DNA from: Pseudomonas azotoformans
GTDB lineage: Bacteria > Pseudomonadota > Gammaproteobacteria > Pseudomonadales > Pseudomonadaceae
Direction: 5' to 3'
Assembly: GCF_001579805.1 (NCBI RefSeq)
Contig: NZ_CP014546.1
Span: 1,860,001 to 1,924,000 of the forward strand
Length of the DNA: 64,000 nt
Below are positions 34,911-43,904 of this stretch, in pieces. The translations under genes were made by a program, and so were the position numbers. Below the pieces are notes generated by a model. It was given only the letters and a program-made list of their open reading frames with translations. It searched no databases and had not been told where the DNA came from. Each line of letters starts with the position of its first letter. Positions within the stretch are counted from its first letter, which is position 1.

Positions 34911-35390
34911 ATGACTGACCAACAGAACACCGAAGCTGCAGAAGCCCAAGCGCCACAGTTCTCGCTGCAGCGCATCTACGTGCGTGACCTGTCGTTCGAA
35001 GCGCCGAAAAGCCCGGCCATCTTCCGCCAGGAATGGACCCCTAGCGTTGCGCTGGACCTGAACACCCGCCAAAAAGCTCTGGAAGGTGACTTCCACGAGG
35101 TGGTGCTGACCCTGTCCGTGACCGTCAAGAACGGCGAAGAAGTGGCCTTCATCGCTGAAGTGCAACAGGCCGGTATCTTCCTGATCCAGGGCCTGGACGA
35201 AGCGTCCATGAGCCACACCCTGGGCGCGTTCTGCCCGAACATTCTGTTCCCGTATGCCCGCGAGACCCTGGACAGCCTGGTCACCCGTGGCTCGTTCCCA
35301 GCGCTGATGCTGGCTCCGGTGAACTTCGATGCCCTGTACGCTCAAGAGCTGCAGCGCATGCAACAGGAAGGTTCGTCGACGGTTCAGTAA
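34911..35390 (+). CDS. secB: Protein-export chaperone SecB
   Basis: The 159-residue chaperone holds preproteins unfolded and delivers them to SecA. Family features are [41 protein letters not shown] and the highly conserved [20 protein letters not shown]. Last gene of yibN-grxC-secB, with a bidirectional terminator 19 bases later. Confidence 0.97.
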   Translation: MTDQQNTEAAEAQAPQFSLQRIYVRDLSFEAPKSPAIFRQEWTPSVALDLNTRQKALEGDFHEVVLTLSVTVKNGEEVAFIAEVQQAGIFLIQGLDEASMSHTLGAFCPNILFPYARETLDSLVTRGSFPALMLAPVNFDALYAQELQRMQQEGSSTVQ

Positions 35391-35408
35391 ACCGCCGATG
35401 CAACCCAT

Positions 35409-35437
35409 AAAAAAGCGCCGTGACCGGCGCTTTTTTT
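35409..35437. terminator. Bidirectional terminator between secB and trmL
   Basis: AAAAAAGCGCCG and CGGCGCTTTTTTT flank TGAC, giving a GC-rich 6-bp stem with A/T extension on both sides. It serves the convergent secB and trmL genes. Confidence 0.9.
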
Positions 35438-35891
35438 ATTTGAACCCGAGCTGGCGCCAACCTTCATAGACAGCAACCGCCACGGTATTGGACAGGTTCA
35501 GGCTGCGGCAGCCCTCGCGCATCGGCAAACGCAGGCGATGACCGTCGGGCAGCGCGTCAAGCACTTCCGCCGGCAGGCCCCGGCTTTCCGGGCCGAACAG
35601 GAAGGCGTCACCTTCGGCAAAGCTGACATCATGGAACGGCTGCGAACCCTTGGTGGTGAACGCGAACAACCGTGGGTGGCCCAGGCTTTCCAGGCAACTC
35701 GCCAGGTCTGCGTGGCGCTGGAGCGTGGCGTACTCGTGGTAGTCCAGCCCGGCGCGGCGCAGGCGCTTGTCGTCCATGTCGAAGCCCAAAGGCTCGATCA
35801 AATGCAGGTGGCAGCCACTGTTGGCGCACAGCCTGATAACGTTGCCGGTATTCGGCGGAATTTCTGGTTGAAAAAGGATGACGTGAAACAT
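35436..35891 (-). CDS. trmL: tRNA (cytidine/uridine-2'-O-)-methyltransferase TrmL
   Basis: The 151-residue SPOUT enzyme methylates the wobble base of leucine tRNAs. It has MFHVILFQPEIPPNTGNVIRLCAN, then HLIEPLGF, FLFGPESRGLP (motif 2) and LPMREGCRSLNLSNTVAVAVYE (motif 3, knot). The ATG at 35891 gives the family length and has GGAG 7 bases upstream. It overlaps by 2 bases, head to head, with the start of the plus-strand membrane-protein gene. Confidence 0.96.
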   Translation of the reverse strand: MFHVILFQPEIPPNTGNVIRLCANSGCHLHLIEPLGFDMDDKRLRRAGLDYHEYATLQRHADLASCLESLGHPRLFAFTTKGSQPFHDVSFAEGDAFLFGPESRGLPAEVLDALPDGHRLRLPMREGCRSLNLSNTVAVAVYEGWRQLGFK

Positions 35892-36330
35892 GCACGGCTC
35901 CGAAGGTAAAGATGCGCTGCATTCTACCCCCGAAGAGGACCCAAGACCGAAGCTAATGCCACGGGTCATGGGCTCTTTGGCAATTGTTGGCTTGATGGTG
36001 GGCCTGATGATCGGCCGCCTGACAACGCCAGACCCAGTCGAGTTGCAACAGGTCGAGACCGCAGCGGACGGCGTAGTGGTGTGGTTCAACAGCGAACCCA
36101 AGCTGCACGGCGAGCATATCGACGGCACCGTAGCGCTGCTGTTCGACGCGCAAGGCAAGGCTGGCAGTGGGCAACTCAAGGTCAATGACAAGGACGTGAA
36201 CTGGCGGGTGCGCAAGACCGATGGCGGCCTGCTACTGAACCTGGTGGCGGCTCGGCCGTTGCGCGGGGAATGGAGAGGGGAAAAGACTGAAGGCCGCTGG
36301 CGGCTGGAGATCCATCTCCAAGAGCAATAA
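35890..36330 (+). CDS. Uncharacterised single-span membrane protein
   Basis: The 146-residue protein has a short cytoplasmic N-tail (MHGSEGKDALHSTPEEDPRP), one membrane span (about residues 26-44, VMGSLAIVGLMVGLMIG) and a periplasmic beta-rich domain (VVVWFNSEPKLHGEHIDGTV). Family not recognised. AAAGGA lies about 10 bases before this ATG, inside trmL; an alternative ATG at 35956 would remove the N-tail. A set of structured repeats follows at once after its stop. Confidence 0.65.
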   Translation: MHGSEGKDALHSTPEEDPRPKLMPRVMGSLAIVGLMVGLMIGRLTTPDPVELQQVETAADGVVVWFNSEPKLHGEHIDGTVALLFDAQGKAGSGQLKVNDKDVNWRVRKTDGGLLLNLVAARPLRGEWRGEKTEGRWRLEIHLQEQ

Positions 36331-36367
36331 AAGAGGGAGTTCCCGGCCTGCCTGTACCAGGGCTCCC
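36331..36367 (+). repeat. Structured intergenic repeat, copy 1
   Basis: Begins AAGAGGGAGTTC and contains the conserved core CGGCCTGCCTGTACC. GGGAG (36335-36339) pairs with CTCCC (36363-36367). It follows the membrane-protein stop directly. An 8-bp perfect inverted repeat GAAGCTTT/AAAGCTTC (36378-36394) separates it from copy 2. Confidence 0.75.
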
Positions 36368-36401
36368 AAAACGGGGTGAAGCTTTTAAAGCTTCGGTGTT
36401 A

Positions 36402-36438
36402 AAGAGGGAATCCCCGGCCTGCCTGTACCGAGGTTCCC
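36402..36438 (+). repeat. Structured intergenic repeat, copy 2
   Basis: Begins AAGAGGGAATCC with the same CGGCCTGCCTGTACC core. GGGAA (36406-36410) pairs with TTCCC (36434-36438), so both sides changed together relative to copy 1. It starts 71 bases after copy 1. Confidence 0.75.
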
Positions 36439-36487
36439 CAAAGTGGTGTGGAGCGCGACGCGATTCGCATCAAGCACCCCGGGTGTA

Positions 36488-36524
36488 AAGAGGGGATTCT
36501 CGGCCTGCCTGTACCAAGGTCCCC
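36488..36524 (+). repeat. Structured intergenic repeat, copy 3
   Basis: Begins AAGAGGGGATTC with the same core. GGGGA (36492-36496) pairs with TCCCC (36520-36524), a second compensating change. It starts 86 bases after copy 2 and is preceded by GGGTGTAA, much like the GGTGTTAA before copy 2. Confidence 0.75.
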
Positions 36525-36603
36525 GAAACTGGGTAGTACAAGGGTTGTTGCAGGGCGCGTGCCAGAGTCGCCAAAGTGTGCCAAAAAATTTCTCCAGAAA
36601 GCG

Positions 36604-36628
36604 CAAAGCCCCGGAATACGGGGCTTTG
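36604..36628. terminator. Hairpin after the repeat set
   Basis: CAAAGCCCCG and CGGGGCTTTG form a perfect 10-bp stem around GAATA, followed on the plus strand by GTGTTTTAGG. It could end a plus-strand transcript through the repeats, or ntrC on the minus strand (107 bases after its stop). Confidence 0.6.
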
Positions 36629-36735
36629 GTGTTTTAGGCTTTTAGATTTTCATCAGTGAGGCCGAAGTCTCATAGGTTGGATCCATGCCCAATGGCGGTT
36701 CATGGTGCATTGAAGCGGTGCACCTTTAGCCCTCG

Positions 36736-38172
36736 TCAGCCCTCGTCGCCCTCGTCATCGTCACCACCATCGACCTTCATCCCCAATTCCTTGATCTTGC
36801 GAGTCAGGGTATTGCGGCCCCAGCCCAGTAACACGGCGGCATCGCGACGGCGACCGGCGGTGTGCTTCAGGGCGGTTTCGATCATGATCCGCTCGAACGC
36901 CGGCACGGCGCTGTCCAGCAGGTTCGACTGGCCGCGAGCCAGGGCCTGGTCGGCCCATTGGCGCAGGGCCTGCTCCCAGTTGGTCACAGGGGCCGAATCC
37001 TGCGGCAGGCTCAGCAGCTCCGGCGGCAGGTCGCTGATGTGCACTTCGCGCCCGGACGCCATCACCGTGATCCAGCGGCACGTGTTCTCCAGCTGGCGCA
37101 CGTTGCCGGGCCACGGCAGGTTCTTCAGGTATTCCTCGGTCTCGCTTTTTAGCAGTTTTGGCTCGACGGCCAGCTCCTGGGCGGCGCGGCTGAGGAAATG
37201 GCGGGCCAGGGTGGGAATGTCTTCGCGGCGGTCCGACATCCGTGGAATGTGAATGCGGATCACGTTAAGGCGATGGAATAAGTCTTCACGGAATTTACCG
37301 GCGTGGACCAGAGTTTCCAGGTTCTGGTGGGTCGCCGCGATGATGCGCACATCCACCTTGACCGGCGTGTGCCCGCCCACGCGATAGAACTCACCGTCCG
37401 CCAGCACCCGCAGCAAGCGGGTTTGGGTGTCGGCCGGCATGTCGCCGATTTCGTCGAGGAACAAGGTGCCGCCGTCCGCTTGTTCAAAACGCCCACGACG
37501 CAGGTTGGCCGCGCCGGTGAACGCGCCTTTTTCGTGGCCGAACAGCTCGGACTCCATCAAATCCTTCGGGATAGCCGCCATGTTCAGCGCAATGAACGGC
37601 GAGGCCGCCCGTGGGCTGTGGCGGTGCAGCGCATGGGCCACCAGTTCTTTACCGGTGCCCGATTCGCCGTTGATCAGCACGGTGATGTTGGAGTGGCTCA
37701 AGCGCCCGATGGCGCGAAACACTTCCTGCATCGCCGGCGCTTCGCCGATGATTTCCGGGGTGCGGGTCAGGGCCGGTGGGGCTTCCTGGCTCTGCTGTTC
37801 CTGGGCGTGCTGGTTGGCGCGCTTGACCAGCGCCACCGCCTCGTCCACGTCGAACGGCTTGGGCAAATACTCAAAGGCGCCGCCCTGATAGGACGCGACA
37901 GCGCTGTCCAGGTCCGAGTGCGCGGTCATGATGATCACCGGCAGGCGTGGATGCTGCTCGCGAATCCGCGCCAGCAGGTCCAGGCCGCTGGCGCCGGGCA
38001 TGCGGATGTCGGAGATGATCACGTCGGGCTGCTGGCGTGCCAGGCGGCTCATCACCCCGTCGGCGCTGTCGAAGCTCTGGGTGGTCATGCCTTCCTGTTG
38101 CAAGGCTTTCTCGAGGACCCAGCGGATAGAACGGTCGTCATCGACGATCCAGACAGTTTCACTACGGCTCAT
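36736..38172 (-). CDS. ntrC: Nitrogen regulation response regulator NtrC
   Basis: The 478-residue sigma-54 activator has a receiver domain (phospho-acceptor Asp55 in VIISDIRMPG), an AAA+ domain with Walker A INGESGTGKE, the GAFTGA loop for sigma-54 contact, and Walker B GGTLFLDEIGDMP, then a C-terminal Fis-type helix-turn-helix (RRRDAAVLLGWGRNTLTRKI). It activates glnA and nitrogen-scavenging genes. Its start overlaps the ntrB stop by 4 bases. The acidic tail DGGDDDEGDEG is unusual but plausible. Confidence 0.97.
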   Translation of the reverse strand: MSRSETVWIVDDDRSIRWVLEKALQQEGMTTQSFDSADGVMSRLARQQPDVIISDIRMPGASGLDLLARIREQHPRLPVIIMTAHSDLDSAVASYQGGAFEYLPKPFDVDEAVALVKRANQHAQEQQSQEAPPALTRTPEIIGEAPAMQEVFRAIGRLSHSNITVLINGESGTGKELVAHALHRHSPRAASPFIALNMAAIPKDLMESELFGHEKGAFTGAANLRRGRFEQADGGTLFLDEIGDMPADTQTRLLRVLADGEFYRVGGHTPVKVDVRIIAATHQNLETLVHAGKFREDLFHRLNVIRIHIPRMSDRREDIPTLARHFLSRAAQELAVEPKLLKSETEEYLKNLPWPGNVRQLENTCRWITVMASGREVHISDLPPELLSLPQDSAPVTNWEQALRQWADQALARGQSNLLDSAVPAFERIMIETALKHTAGRRRDAAVLLGWGRNTLTRKIKELGMKVDGGDDDEGDEG

Positions 38173-39254
38173 GTCGATGGGGCTCCTTGTTCCAGTGGCA
38201 GAAAGATCGAGAAGGTGGTGTGGCCAGGATGGCTCTCACATTCGATCAGGCCCTGATGCTGGCTGATGATGTTCTGGGTAATGGCCAGGCCCAGCCCGGT
38301 ACCGTCTGGGCGGCCGCTGACCATGGGAAAGAAAATGGTTTCCTGGAGTTCCGCAGGAATGCCCGGACCGTTGTCGATGATCTCGACCTTGGTCACCAGT
38401 CGATGGCGCACGTGGCCGATGGTGAACTGGCGCAGGGCGCGGGTGCGCAGGCTGATGCGGCCCAGGCGCAGCTCGTTCTGGCTGCTGATGGCCTGCATGG
38501 CGTTGCGCACGATATTGAGTACCGCCTGGATCATCTGTTCGCGGTCGATCAGTACATCCGGAATACTGGGGTCATAGTCGCGCACCAAGGTGATGCAGCC
38601 CTGGCTTTCGGCCTCGACCAGTTGGCAGACACGCTCCAGCACTTCGTGCACGTTGGTCATCGCCAGCGACGGCAGCTTGTTGGAGCCGAGCATGCGGTCC
38701 ACCAGGTTACGCAGGCGGTCGGCCTCTTCGATGATGACGTTGGTGTAGTCCTTGAGGTTCTCGTCCGGCAGCTCGCGGGCCAGCAACTGCGCCGCGCCAC
38801 GGATGCCGCCGAGTGGGTTCTTGATTTCATGGGCCAGGCCGCGCACCAGCATCTTGCTGGTCTCCTGCTTGGACAGCTGCGCTTCCTCCTTGGTGATGCG
38901 CAGCAGGCGGTCACGGGGGTGCACTTCCAGCAACAGCAGGGTGGCACCGTTGCTCAGGATGGGGGTCACGGCGTAGTCGACGGTCAGCGTCTGTCCCGTA
39001 AGCGCCGTGAGCATCGCCTCGCGCTTGGTGAACGGGTGCGCCTGCTCCACCGCCTGGCGCAGCGAGCTCAAGGCTTCGGCCGACTCGGTGAACAATTCGC
39101 TGATGAACTGCCCATGGCTGCGCTGGCCGCTGATAGCCAGGAGCATCTCCGCCGCCGGGTTCATGTACTCAAGGCGCAGGTCGTCATTGAGCAGGATGGT
39201 CGCGGTGGTCAGGTTGTCGAGTAGCAAACGGTGCAGTGCATCGCTGATGGTCAT
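38169..39254 (-). CDS. ntrB: Nitrogen regulation sensor histidine kinase NtrB
   Basis: The 361-residue kinase lacks membrane spans. It has a PAS domain (about residues 5-115), the H-box RGLAHEIKNPLGGIRGAAQ with His142, and the ATPase boxes NIVRNAMQAI (N), DNGPGIP (G1) and GTGLGLAI (G2). It phosphorylates NtrC under nitrogen limitation, controlled by PII. The ATG at 39254 is chosen for AGAGGTC before it and the conserved MTISDALHRLL start; upstream codons in frame are not domain-like. Confidence 0.96.
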   Translation of the reverse strand: MTISDALHRLLLDNLTTATILLNDDLRLEYMNPAAEMLLAISGQRSHGQFISELFTESAEALSSLRQAVEQAHPFTKREAMLTALTGQTLTVDYAVTPILSNGATLLLLEVHPRDRLLRITKEEAQLSKQETSKMLVRGLAHEIKNPLGGIRGAAQLLARELPDENLKDYTNVIIEEADRLRNLVDRMLGSNKLPSLAMTNVHEVLERVCQLVEAESQGCITLVRDYDPSIPDVLIDREQMIQAVLNIVRNAMQAISSQNELRLGRISLRTRALRQFTIGHVRHRLVTKVEIIDNGPGIPAELQETIFFPMVSGRPDGTGLGLAITQNIISQHQGLIECESHPGHTTFSIFLPLEQGAPST

Positions 39255-39541
39255 CAGGACCTCTTTTGGAGCAAGGCGCGGGCTTGAGGCACACGCTGAT
39301 ACAAGGAAAATGCAAAAACCAAACCAAGGCTCCGAAAAGAAGCGTGCAAGCCCTGAAATGGGGGTTTTAGGCGCGAAACTGTGGCGTTCTGCCAGCTTGC
39401 TCGGGAAGTTTCGAACCAAAATGGGCTGGACAGGTGGGAAGGGTGCAGCCTATCGCACCAATATAGTGCGGTTTTGTGAAGGTTGTTCAGGAAGTGGTGA
39501 GCGGACCGTTTTCTATATGAGGTGAAAACGATCCGCAGCGG
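39255..39541. other. Intergenic region between ntrB and the cupin gene
   Basis: This 287-base stretch shows no gene or recognised repeat. It may hold a separate ntrBC promoter and the 3' end of the cupin gene transcript; no strong terminator or -24/-12 box was found. Confidence 0.4.
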
Positions 39542-39967
39542 TCAGTGTTGCTCTGACAGCGGCATGCCTGGGGTGCCCGCATAAAACACCAGAAGCTCCA
39601 CCGGGGTGTCTCCGGTGACGCCGCGATGCTCGGTGCCCACCATCTCGGCCAGGGCTTGGCCTTGCCTCAAGGTGCGCGTAGCCCCGCTGCTGCGGGCTTC
39701 AACGGTCAATTCACCCGAAACAATGTAGGCGGCGTTGGGCATGGGGTGGGTGTGCCAGGGCAGTTGCGTGCGCGCAGGGATCTTCAGGCGTATCAGCGTG
39801 AGCTGCGGCGGGCCAGCGGGGTAGGCCCTATAGGGCATGCCGTCCCACGACTCGCTGCTTTCAAGCAATACTTCTTTCTCGATTTGCGTAGCGTCCTTTG
39901 GTTGGGCGCCGCAGCCAAGCAGCGTTAAACCCAGCATTGTTGCGATCAAACACTTGCAGATATCCAT
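39542..39967 (-). CDS. Cupin-domain lipoprotein
   Basis: The 141-residue protein has a lipoprotein signal ending in LTLLGCG (Cys19 lipid-modified) and a single cupin fold: LKIPARTQLPWHTHPMPNAAYIVSGELTVE with the metal-type His-x-His, and EMVGTEHRGVTGDTPVELLVFYAG as second motif. Bound to the cell envelope by lipid. Substrate unknown. It is on the glnA-ntrBC strand but well separated from both neighbours. Confidence 0.8.
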   Translation of the reverse strand: MDICKCLIATMLGLTLLGCGAQPKDATQIEKEVLLESSESWDGMPYRAYPAGPPQLTLIRLKIPARTQLPWHTHPMPNAAYIVSGELTVEARSSGATRTLRQGQALAEMVGTEHRGVTGDTPVELLVFYAGTPGMPLSEQH

Positions 39968-40044
39968 GGTTCCATCCTGTTCGGTCAGTGAACAGGCAGG
40001 CTATGGCGATTGATCGCAGTGAGGATGCAGGACGGCGCCTCAAA

Positions 40045-40581
40045 TCAAGTAGGTCGCGTACACAATTCTGCGGTGGCACGGATCATCGCCAGTTGACGCA
40101 ACGGATCGTTCAGCGGCTCATGCACGGCTTCGGCCAGCCACTGTGGGCACTGTGGGTCAGTGCGCTGTGGGGTGAAGTCCGCCAATTGCTGCAGCAGGCG
40201 TTTTTGCAGTTCGTCCAACTGCGGGCGGATCTGTTTCACCAGGTCCGGCCGCGGATCGTCAGGCGCCTTGCCCTGGAACTGCCAGTCGGACAGATGGGTG
40301 TACTGCACCAGCTTGTTCGCCTCGATCTGCGCCGCGAAAAACTGCTCGACGGCGGCAGGTGCCAGCTTATATTCCGGTGCTTGGGCGACGACGCTGGCGA
40401 TCACTTCTTGTTCGCGCTTTTTGTCCTCTACAGGCTTGTGGCTATCCCATTTGCTCAGGGCTACCTGGTCGGCGATCTCCAGGCGTTCGGCGATGCTGTT
40501 GAGCAGCGGGGCGAGCGTGGCGGGCGCCGCAGAGGCATTGGCGCTGATCATTAGCAGGGCAAAAGCGATTCGCAGGTTCAA
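40045..40581 (-). CDS. Periplasmic (secreted) chorismate mutase, AroQ-gamma type
   Basis: The 178-residue protein has a signal peptide (MNLRIAFALLMISANASA) and the AroQ helices: LLNSIAERLEIADQVALSKWDSHKPVEDKKREQEVI (R/K active-site pattern), then the C-terminal helix. Two cysteines (PQCPQW, ELCTRP) can form the disulfide typical of the exported *AroQ group. It turns chorismate into prephenate outside the cytoplasm, a role of uncertain purpose in Pseudomonas. It lies 127 bases after glnA, beyond its terminator. Confidence 0.9.
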   Translation of the reverse strand: MNLRIAFALLMISANASAAPATLAPLLNSIAERLEIADQVALSKWDSHKPVEDKKREQEVIASVVAQAPEYKLAPAAVEQFFAAQIEANKLVQYTHLSDWQFQGKAPDDPRPDLVKQIRPQLDELQKRLLQQLADFTPQRTDPQCPQWLAEAVHEPLNDPLRQLAMIRATAELCTRPT

Positions 40582-40650
40582 GGTCGGTTTCCTTGTCGGG
40601 CAGTTGGGCGAGGTCTCAATAGTGAGGGTGTCAGGCTTTTATGTCAGGCA

Positions 40651-40677
40651 AAAAAAACCTCCCGAAGGAGGTCTTTT
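40651..40677 (-). terminator. Terminator of glnA
   Basis: ACCTCC and GGAGGT flank CGAA, a stable tetraloop, with A/T runs on both sides (TTTTTTT after the stem on the minus strand). It lies 31 bases after the glnA stop. Confidence 0.9.
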
Positions 40678-40708
40678 TCATCACGCTACGTTAAATAGCG
40701 CTACCGGA

Positions 40709-42115
40709 TCAGCAGCTGTAGTACAGCTCGTATTCCAGTGGGTGTACGAAGGTGCGAACCTTGATTTCTTCTTCGCTTTTCAGGCCGATGTAAGCGTCGA
40801 TGAAGTCGTCGCTGAACACGCCGCCTTTGGTCAGGAACGCACGGCCCTTGTCCAGCTCTTCCAGGGCTTCTTTCAGGCTGCCGCACACTTGTGGGATCTC
40901 TTTGGCCTCTTCAGGCGGCAGGTCGTACAAGTTTTTGTCGGCGGCGTCGCCAGGGTGGATCTTGTTCTGGATACCGTCCAGGCCGGCCATGACCAGGGCC
41001 GCGAAGGCCAGGTACGGGTTGGCTGCTGGATCCGGGAAGCGGGCTTCGATACGGCGAGCGCGAGGGCTGGACACGTAAGGAATACGGATCGAAGCGGAAC
41101 GGTTGCGTGCCGAGTAGGCCAGCATTACCGGGGCTTCGAAACCTGGGACCAGACGCTTGTAGGAGTTGGTCGACGGGTTGGTGAAGCCGTTCAGGGCCTT
41201 ACCGTGCTTGATGATACCGCCGATGAAGTACAGGGCAGTGTCGGACAGGCCGGCATAACCTTCGCCAGCGAAGGTGTTCTTGCCATCTTTGGCGATGGAC
41301 AGGTGAACGTGCATACCCGAACCGTTATCGCCGTACAGTGGCTTAGGCATGAAGGTAGCGGTACGGCCGTAAGCGACTGCAGTGTTGTGTACGCAGTACT
41401 TCAGGGTCTGTACTTCGTCAGCCTTGGCAACCAGGGTGTTGAACTTCACACCGATTTCGTTCTGACCGGCAGTGGCCACTTCGTGGTGGTGCACTTCGAT
41501 GACCAGGCCCATGTCTTCCATGGCGTTGCACATGGAGGTACGGATTTCGTGGTCGTGGTCGAACGGCGGAACTGGGAAGTAGCCACCTTTGATACCTGGA
41601 CGGTGGCCATGGTTGCCGCCTTCCACGTCCTGGTCGGACATCCAGGAGCCTTGTTCGGAGTAGATCTTGAACATGGAACCGGAGATGTCGGACTTGAACT
41701 TAACCTGGTCGAAGATGAAGAATTCTGGCTCCGGGCCTACGAATACGGTGTCACCGATACCGGTGGACTTCAGGTATTCCTCGGCACGCTTGGCGATCGC
41801 ACGTGGGTCGCGGTCGTAGCCTTGCATGGTCGAAGGCTCGATCACGTCGCAGACCAGGATCAGGGTCGGCTCTTCGGTGAACGGGTCGAGTACGGCAGTG
41901 CTGTCGTCCGGCATCAGGATCATGTCGGAGGCTTCGATGCCTTTCCAGCCAGCGATGGAGGAACCGTCGAACATTTTGCCTTCTTCGAAGAAAGCTTCAT
42001 CCAGCGCGTCGCGAGCCGGCATGGTCACGTGGTGCTGAGTGCCTTTGGTGTCCGTGAAGCGCAGATCAATCCATTTAACGTCATGATCTTTGATGAGTTG
42101 AACCGACTTCGACAT
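40709..42115 (-). CDS. glnA: Glutamine synthetase type I
   Basis: The 468-residue enzyme makes glutamine from glutamate and ammonia. It starts [20 protein letters not shown] and has [10 protein letters not shown], the ATP loop region [13 protein letters not shown], and the adenylylation Tyr in [10 protein letters not shown], so it is the GSI-beta type under GlnE control. GGAGGACACT precedes the ATG. It is preceded by a sigma-54-type promoter and an NtrC-like site, and is close to ntrBC on the same strand. Confidence 0.98.
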   Translation of the reverse strand: MSKSVQLIKDHDVKWIDLRFTDTKGTQHHVTMPARDALDEAFFEEGKMFDGSSIAGWKGIEASDMILMPDDSTAVLDPFTEEPTLILVCDVIEPSTMQGYDRDPRAIAKRAEEYLKSTGIGDTVFVGPEPEFFIFDQVKFKSDISGSMFKIYSEQGSWMSDQDVEGGNHGHRPGIKGGYFPVPPFDHDHEIRTSMCNAMEDMGLVIEVHHHEVATAGQNEIGVKFNTLVAKADEVQTLKYCVHNTAVAYGRTATFMPKPLYGDNGSGMHVHLSIAKDGKNTFAGEGYAGLSDTALYFIGGIIKHGKALNGFTNPSTNSYKRLVPGFEAPVMLAYSARNRSASIRIPYVSSPRARRIEARFPDPAANPYLAFAALVMAGLDGIQNKIHPGDAADKNLYDLPPEEAKEIPQVCGSLKEALEELDKGRAFLTKGGVFSDDFIDAYIGLKSEEEIKVRTFVHPLEYELYYSC

Positions 42116-42217
42116 AGTGTCCTCCGGGTGGCTTCGGGCTGGGGTAGTGGAGTTAGCCCTTAGAATGTGGGTGATGCCGGCGCGGATAGTCCGCCATGGC
42201 AACCTGCCTCACAAGAG

Positions 42218-42233
42218 AGCAAATTGCATGCCA
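42218..42233 (-). promoter_or_regulatory. Candidate sigma-54 promoter of glnA
   Basis: On the minus strand the site reads TGGCATGCAATTTGCT, which has exact GG-N10-GC spacing and matches TGGCACRNNNNTTGCW at nearly all fixed positions. It is about 103 bases before the glnA ATG. Confidence 0.8.
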
Positions 42234-42336
42234 GTGCGCCAACATGGGTTTTCTGCTCCAAAAACGCCCCTATAAAGGTGCATTGCGACAAAAGCCCAAA
42301 AATAGCGCACCGCAATGTAGCGCAAAGGCGCACAAA

Positions 42337-42353
42337 TGCACCTCTTTAGTGCG
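42337..42353. promoter_or_regulatory. Candidate NtrC-binding site upstream of glnA
   Basis: TGCACCTCTTTAGTGCG matches the 17-base NtrC consensus TGCACYNNNNNGGTGCA at all but two fixed positions. It lies about 105 bases upstream of the -24/-12 box, the normal enhancer distance. A half-site GGTGCA at 42277-42282 could be a weaker second site. Confidence 0.6.
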
Positions 42354-42401
42354 TTGCGCTTGCGATGCATATTAACTGGTTAAACCTTGAGCGATTTCCG
42401 C

Positions 42402-42407
42402 TATAAT
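42402..42407 (+). promoter_or_regulatory. Candidate -10 element of thiI
   Basis: TATAAT lies 43 bases before the thiI ATG. No clear -35 hexamer is found at the usual spacing. Confidence 0.45.
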
Positions 42408-42449
42408 CCGCGCCCCCCTTTTTCAGCAGGCCCGGCGCGCGCTGTTTCC

Positions 42450-43904
42450 ATGAAATTAATCGTAAAAGTCTTCCCCGAGATCACCATCAAAAGCCGACCG
42501 GTACGGACGCGTTTCATCCGTCAATTGGCCAAGAACATCCGTGCCGTGCTCCGCGATCTGGACCCGGCTGTGGTGGTGAACGGCGTGTGGGACAACCTCG
42601 AGCTGGAAACCCGTGTCACCGAGCCCAAAGCCTTGAAGGACATGACCGAGCGCCTGAGCTGCATGCCGGGCATCGCGCATTTCCTGCAGGTGGATGAGTA
42701 CCCGCTGGGCGACTTCGACGACATCACCGAGAAGTGCAAACAGCACTACGGCAGCGAGCTGGAAGGCAAGATCTTTTCGGTGCGCTGCAAGCGTGCCGGC
42801 AAGCACACTTTCAGCTCCATGGACGTCGAAAAATACGTCGGCAGCAAGCTGCGTCGCGAGTGCGGCGCAGCCGGAATTTCCCTGAAAGCGCCACAAATTG
42901 AAGTGCGCATGGAAATTCGCGACCAACGGTTGTTTGTCATCCACAGCCAGCACAACAGCATCGGCGGTTATCCGTTGGGTGCCCTGGAACAGACCCTGGT
43001 CTTGATGTCCGGCGGTTTCGATTCCACGGTTGCTGCTTACCAGATCATGCGCCGCGGCCTGATGAGCCACTTCTGCTTCTTTAACTTGGGCGGGCGTGCA
43101 CACGAATTGGGCGTGATGGAAGTCGCGCACTTTATCTGGAAGAAGTACGGCAGCTCCCAACGCGTGCTATTTGTGAGCGTACCGTTCGAAGAAGTGCTGG
43201 GCGAAATTCTCGGCAAAGTCGATAACGGTCATATGGGCGTGGTATTGAAGCGTATGATGTTGCGCGCCGCGTCGCAGATTGCCGACCGCTTGCAGATCGA
43301 CGCACTGGTGACCGGTGAGGCGATCTCCCAGGTGTCCAGCCAGACGCTGCCGAACCTGTCGATCATCGACTGCGTTACCGAGAAGCTGGTGTTGCGCCCG
43401 CTGATCGCCAGTCACAAGCAGGACATCATCGACCTGGCAGAAGAAATCGGCACCGCCGACTTCGCCAAGCACATGCCTGAGTACTGCGGGGTCATTTCGG
43501 TGAATCCCAAGACCCACGCCAAGCGTCACCGCGTGGAGCATGAAGAGAAAGAATTCGACATGGCGATTCTGGAGCGTGCGCTCGAGAACGCCAAGCTGGT
43601 CCCGATCGATCGCGTGATCGACGAACTGGGCCAGGATGTGAAGATCGAAGAAGTCAGCGAAGCCCTGGCCGGCCAGATCGTCATCGACATCCGTCACCCG
43701 GATGCCGCTGAAGATGAGCCGCTGGAAATCGCCGGCATCGACGTACAAACGCTGCCGTTCTATGCATTGAACGCGCGTTTCAAGGAACTGGATAACAGCC
43801 GTCAGTACCTGCTGTATTGCGACAAAGGCGTGATGAGTCGCCTGCATGCCCACCATTTGCTCAGTGAGGGGCATGCCAATGTGCGCGTTTATCGACCGAG
43901 CTAA
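42450..43904 (+). CDS. thiI: tRNA 4-thiouridine synthase / thiamine biosynthesis ThiI
   Basis: The 484-residue enzyme has an N-terminal ferredoxin-like and THUMP region (about 1-165), a PP-loop ATPase ([16 protein letters not shown]), and a C-terminal rhodanese domain with the persulfide Cys in [26 protein letters not shown] holds the second conserved Cys. It makes 4-thiouridine at tRNA position 8 and supplies sulfur for the thiamine thiazole. The ATG at 42450 gives the family length; the earlier open frame is not conserved. Confidence 0.97.
   Translation: MKLIVKVFPEITIKSRPVRTRFIRQLAKNIRAVLRDLDPAVVVNGVWDNLELETRVTEPKALKDMTERLSCMPGIAHFLQVDEYPLGDFDDITEKCKQHYGSELEGKIFSVRCKRAGKHTFSSMDVEKYVGSKLRRECGAAGISLKAPQIEVRMEIRDQRLFVIHSQHNSIGGYPLGALEQTLVLMSGGFDSTVAAYQIMRRGLMSHFCFFNLGGRAHELGVMEVAHFIWKKYGSSQRVLFVSVPFEEVLGEILGKVDNGHMGVVLKRMMLRAASQIADRLQIDALVTGEAISQVSSQTLPNLSIIDCVTEKLVLRPLIASHKQDIIDLAEEIGTADFAKHMPEYCGVISVNPKTHAKRHRVEHEEKEFDMAILERALENAKLVPIDRVIDELGQDVKIEEVSEALAGQIVIDIRHPDAAEDEPLEIAGIDVQTLPFYALNARFKELDNSRQYLLYCDKGVMSRLHAHHLLSEGHANVRVYRPS

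Noticed and set aside
36331..36524. Possible CRISPR array
   Set aside because: Copies are imperfect, spacing is 71 and 86 bases, there are only three, and no cas gene is present.
36385..36645. Four overlapping 60-75 codon frames with internally repeated peptides
   Set aside because: Their repetition comes from the three-copy DNA repeat; they lack ribosome sites and differ by strand and frame.
40160..42163. 667-codon open frame on the plus strand
   Set aside because: It is antisense to glnA and aroQ; glnA is unambiguous by motifs and length.
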